Assembly (NCBI GenBank): GCA_937901485.1
Contig: CALGTT010000474.1
Span: 1 to 5,739 of the forward strand
Origin: an uncultured Ruminococcus sp.
GTDB taxonomy: Bacteria > Bacillota > Clostridia > Oscillospirales > Ruminococcaceae
Length of the DNA stretch: 5,739 nucleotides
Direction: 5' to 3'
Both the position numbers and the translations under genes were made by a program. Each line of letters opens with the position of its first letter. Position 1 is the first letter of the stretch. The notes beneath the pieces were generated by a model, which saw only the letters and a list, made by a program, of their open reading frames with translations, made no database searches and was not told the origin of the DNA. Shown piece after piece: positions 4,701-5,739 of the stretch.

Positions 4701-5739
4701 GAATACCTCCTTTTCAGCCAAACGCCGGCACCGAGAATGGCAACGACAAACGGTACAGCCACAAAGAGGACCGCAGTGCCGATGGCTTCGGTTTCGGAGT
4801 TCAGAAGCATGTAGTCATAATCCTTTGCCTTGTTGCCGATGCCCATATCCGTATCAAGGTTGCTGTTATGCATCCAGCTGATAGTGGAGAGCATCATGAA
4901 AACGGGAACGATCATGAAGTCCTCTTCCACATTTTCGTCATCAATAAACTCTGCACTGCCGAATACCAGCAGCTTTGCGTCGTTTCGTGCCGGACTTGCG
5001 GAGTACATCGCAAGGTCGAGCACCTGACCTTCGATGGTGGACGAGCTCTTGCCGCCGTAAGGCTCGCCGATCGCAGAGGAAACCGGATTGCCCAGCTCGT
5101 CCGTCGTGGAAACGGTCTGGAGCAGGGATTCGATCTGCAGGGTGGTATCCTCAGGTGCAGAGAACTTGAAGAAACTTCTGCTGTTCTGCATGAATGCCAC
5201 GATGTTGCTGTTGGTCATTTCGATCAGCTCATCTGTAAGCTGCGTGCTGTATTCCGTGTCGGATGCCACGATGCTCACCTGATACAGGTAGGGATCGCCC
5301 ACATAAAGGGAGGGATCGGTTTCTGCAACAAGGTCGTAGTCCATGCCGATACCAAAATCCTCCATCACGGATTCAAAGTTCTTATACACAACGTCATCAT
5401 CGTTCGGGGACATGAGGAATGCCACGTTGCCGCCCTTGTCGAGATATTCATTGAGTTTGCGCGTTTCGTCATTCGTCAGATCCGTCTGCGGTGCAGCCAC
5501 GATGATCATGGAGGCATCCTCCGGAACGGCTTCCGAAATGGTAAGGTTCAGCTCGGACGGTGTGTAGTTGCGGTTGATCAGGTTGCGGCGGAAGACGGAA
5601 TAATCGTCATACAGGGATTTTTCACCGTGTCCGGTCAGGAAGTACACCATAGAATGTCTGCCGCTGACCACTGCGTCGATCGCGCCGGTAATGAAGTTTT
5701 CGCCTGTGAAGTATGCCTCCTCCACCAGCGGCTTGCCGG
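4697..5739 (-). CDS. GldG-like ABC transport auxiliary protein, C-terminal part (5' end outside window)
   Basis: The frame is open to the window edge (first full codon 5737-5735), so the 346 visible residues are a C-terminal fragment and the GTG at 5725 is not a supported start. Seen, in fragment numbering: GEN and AID near 12-21, VYFLTGHGE at 31-39 (the GHGE motif of the GldG/ABC_transp_aux family), a Rossmann-like stretch at about 70-120 holding the hydrophobic strand MIIVAAP, the GGNVAFLMSP turn and then a run of Asp, a LLVFGSAEFI strand further on, and one membrane span near 320-340 ending in KRRYS. Family knowledge: the domain resembles the IFT52/GldG fold and acts outside the membrane beside an ABC-2 permease, sometimes fused to it. 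Whether it is fused here cannot be seen. It is coupled to the DUF4340 gene by a 4-nt overlap. The exported substrate is unknown. Confidence 0.85.
   Translation of the reverse strand, partial: GKPLVEEAYFTGENFITGAIDAVVSGRHSMVYFLTGHGEKSLYDDYSVFRRNLINRNYTPSELNLTISEAVPEDASMIIVAAPQTDLTNDETRKLNEYLDKGGNVAFLMSPNDDDVVYKNFESVMEDFGIGMDYDLVAETDPSLYVGDPYLYQVSIVASDTEYSTQLTDELIEMTNSNIVAFMQNSRSFFKFSAPEDTTLQIESLLQTVSTTDELGNPVSSAIGEPYGGKSSSTIEGQVLDLAMYSASPARNDAKLLVFGSAEFIDDENVEEDFMIVPVFMMLSTISWMHNSNLDTDMGIGNKAKDYDYMLLNSETEAIGTAVLFVAVPFVVAILGAGVWLKRRYS
4706..4710 (-). promoter_or_regulatory. Ribosome binding site that sets the DUF4340 start
   Basis: GGAGG on the minus strand lies 5 nt before the ATG at 4700, within the last codons of the GldG-like gene. 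It decides for the 471-residue product over the in-frame TTG at 4721. Confidence 0.8.

Overview
This 5.7-kb window carries two convergent gene blocks, and every protein-coding gene matches a known family. Moderate G+C by eye, strong GGAGG ribosome binding sites 4-7 nt before starts, a two-gene (split) transketolase, hairpin-plus-T-run terminators and a GldG-like/DUF4340 pair suggest an anaerobic Gram-positive bacterium of the class Clostridia, plausibly a Ruminococcus-like Oscillospiraceae member. The taxonomic call is inference from gene families and style, not from a marker gene.

Plus strand, 1-2438: the end of a Cof-type HAD phosphatase (5' end outside the window), a 40-nt gap, then the N-terminal (pyrophosphate-binding) and C-terminal (pyrimidine-binding plus C-domain) halves of transketolase, separated by 2 nt. 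Together the halves make one thiamine-diphosphate enzyme of the non-oxidative pentose phosphate pathway. A strong hairpin at 2454-2479 follows, with T-rich flanks on both sides, and probably stops transcription from both directions.

Minus strand, 5739-2485: the C-terminal part of a GldG-like auxiliary protein of an ABC-2 transport system (5' end outside the window), overlapping by 4 nt (ATGA) a membrane-anchored DUF4340 protein built of about three related modules. After a 107-nt gap comes a PnuC-family transporter, probably for nicotinamide riboside or a related vitamin. The first two look like the distal genes of an ABC exporter-type operon whose ATPase and permease would lie beyond position 5739.

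The feature most worth a second look is the 107-nt DUF4340-pnuC gap. In the minus-strand RNA it can form a small GC-rich hairpin followed by a long 18-19 bp hairpin and a run of seven U, ending one base before the pnuC ribosome binding site. The long stem pairs fully only as minus-strand RNA (two G.U pairs become A.C mismatches in the other strand). pnuC would therefore sit directly behind an intrinsic terminator with no visible promoter between, which suggests read-through or attenuation control. No CRISPR array, tRNA, rRNA or insertion sequence is visible. No uncharacterised multigene system could be supported.
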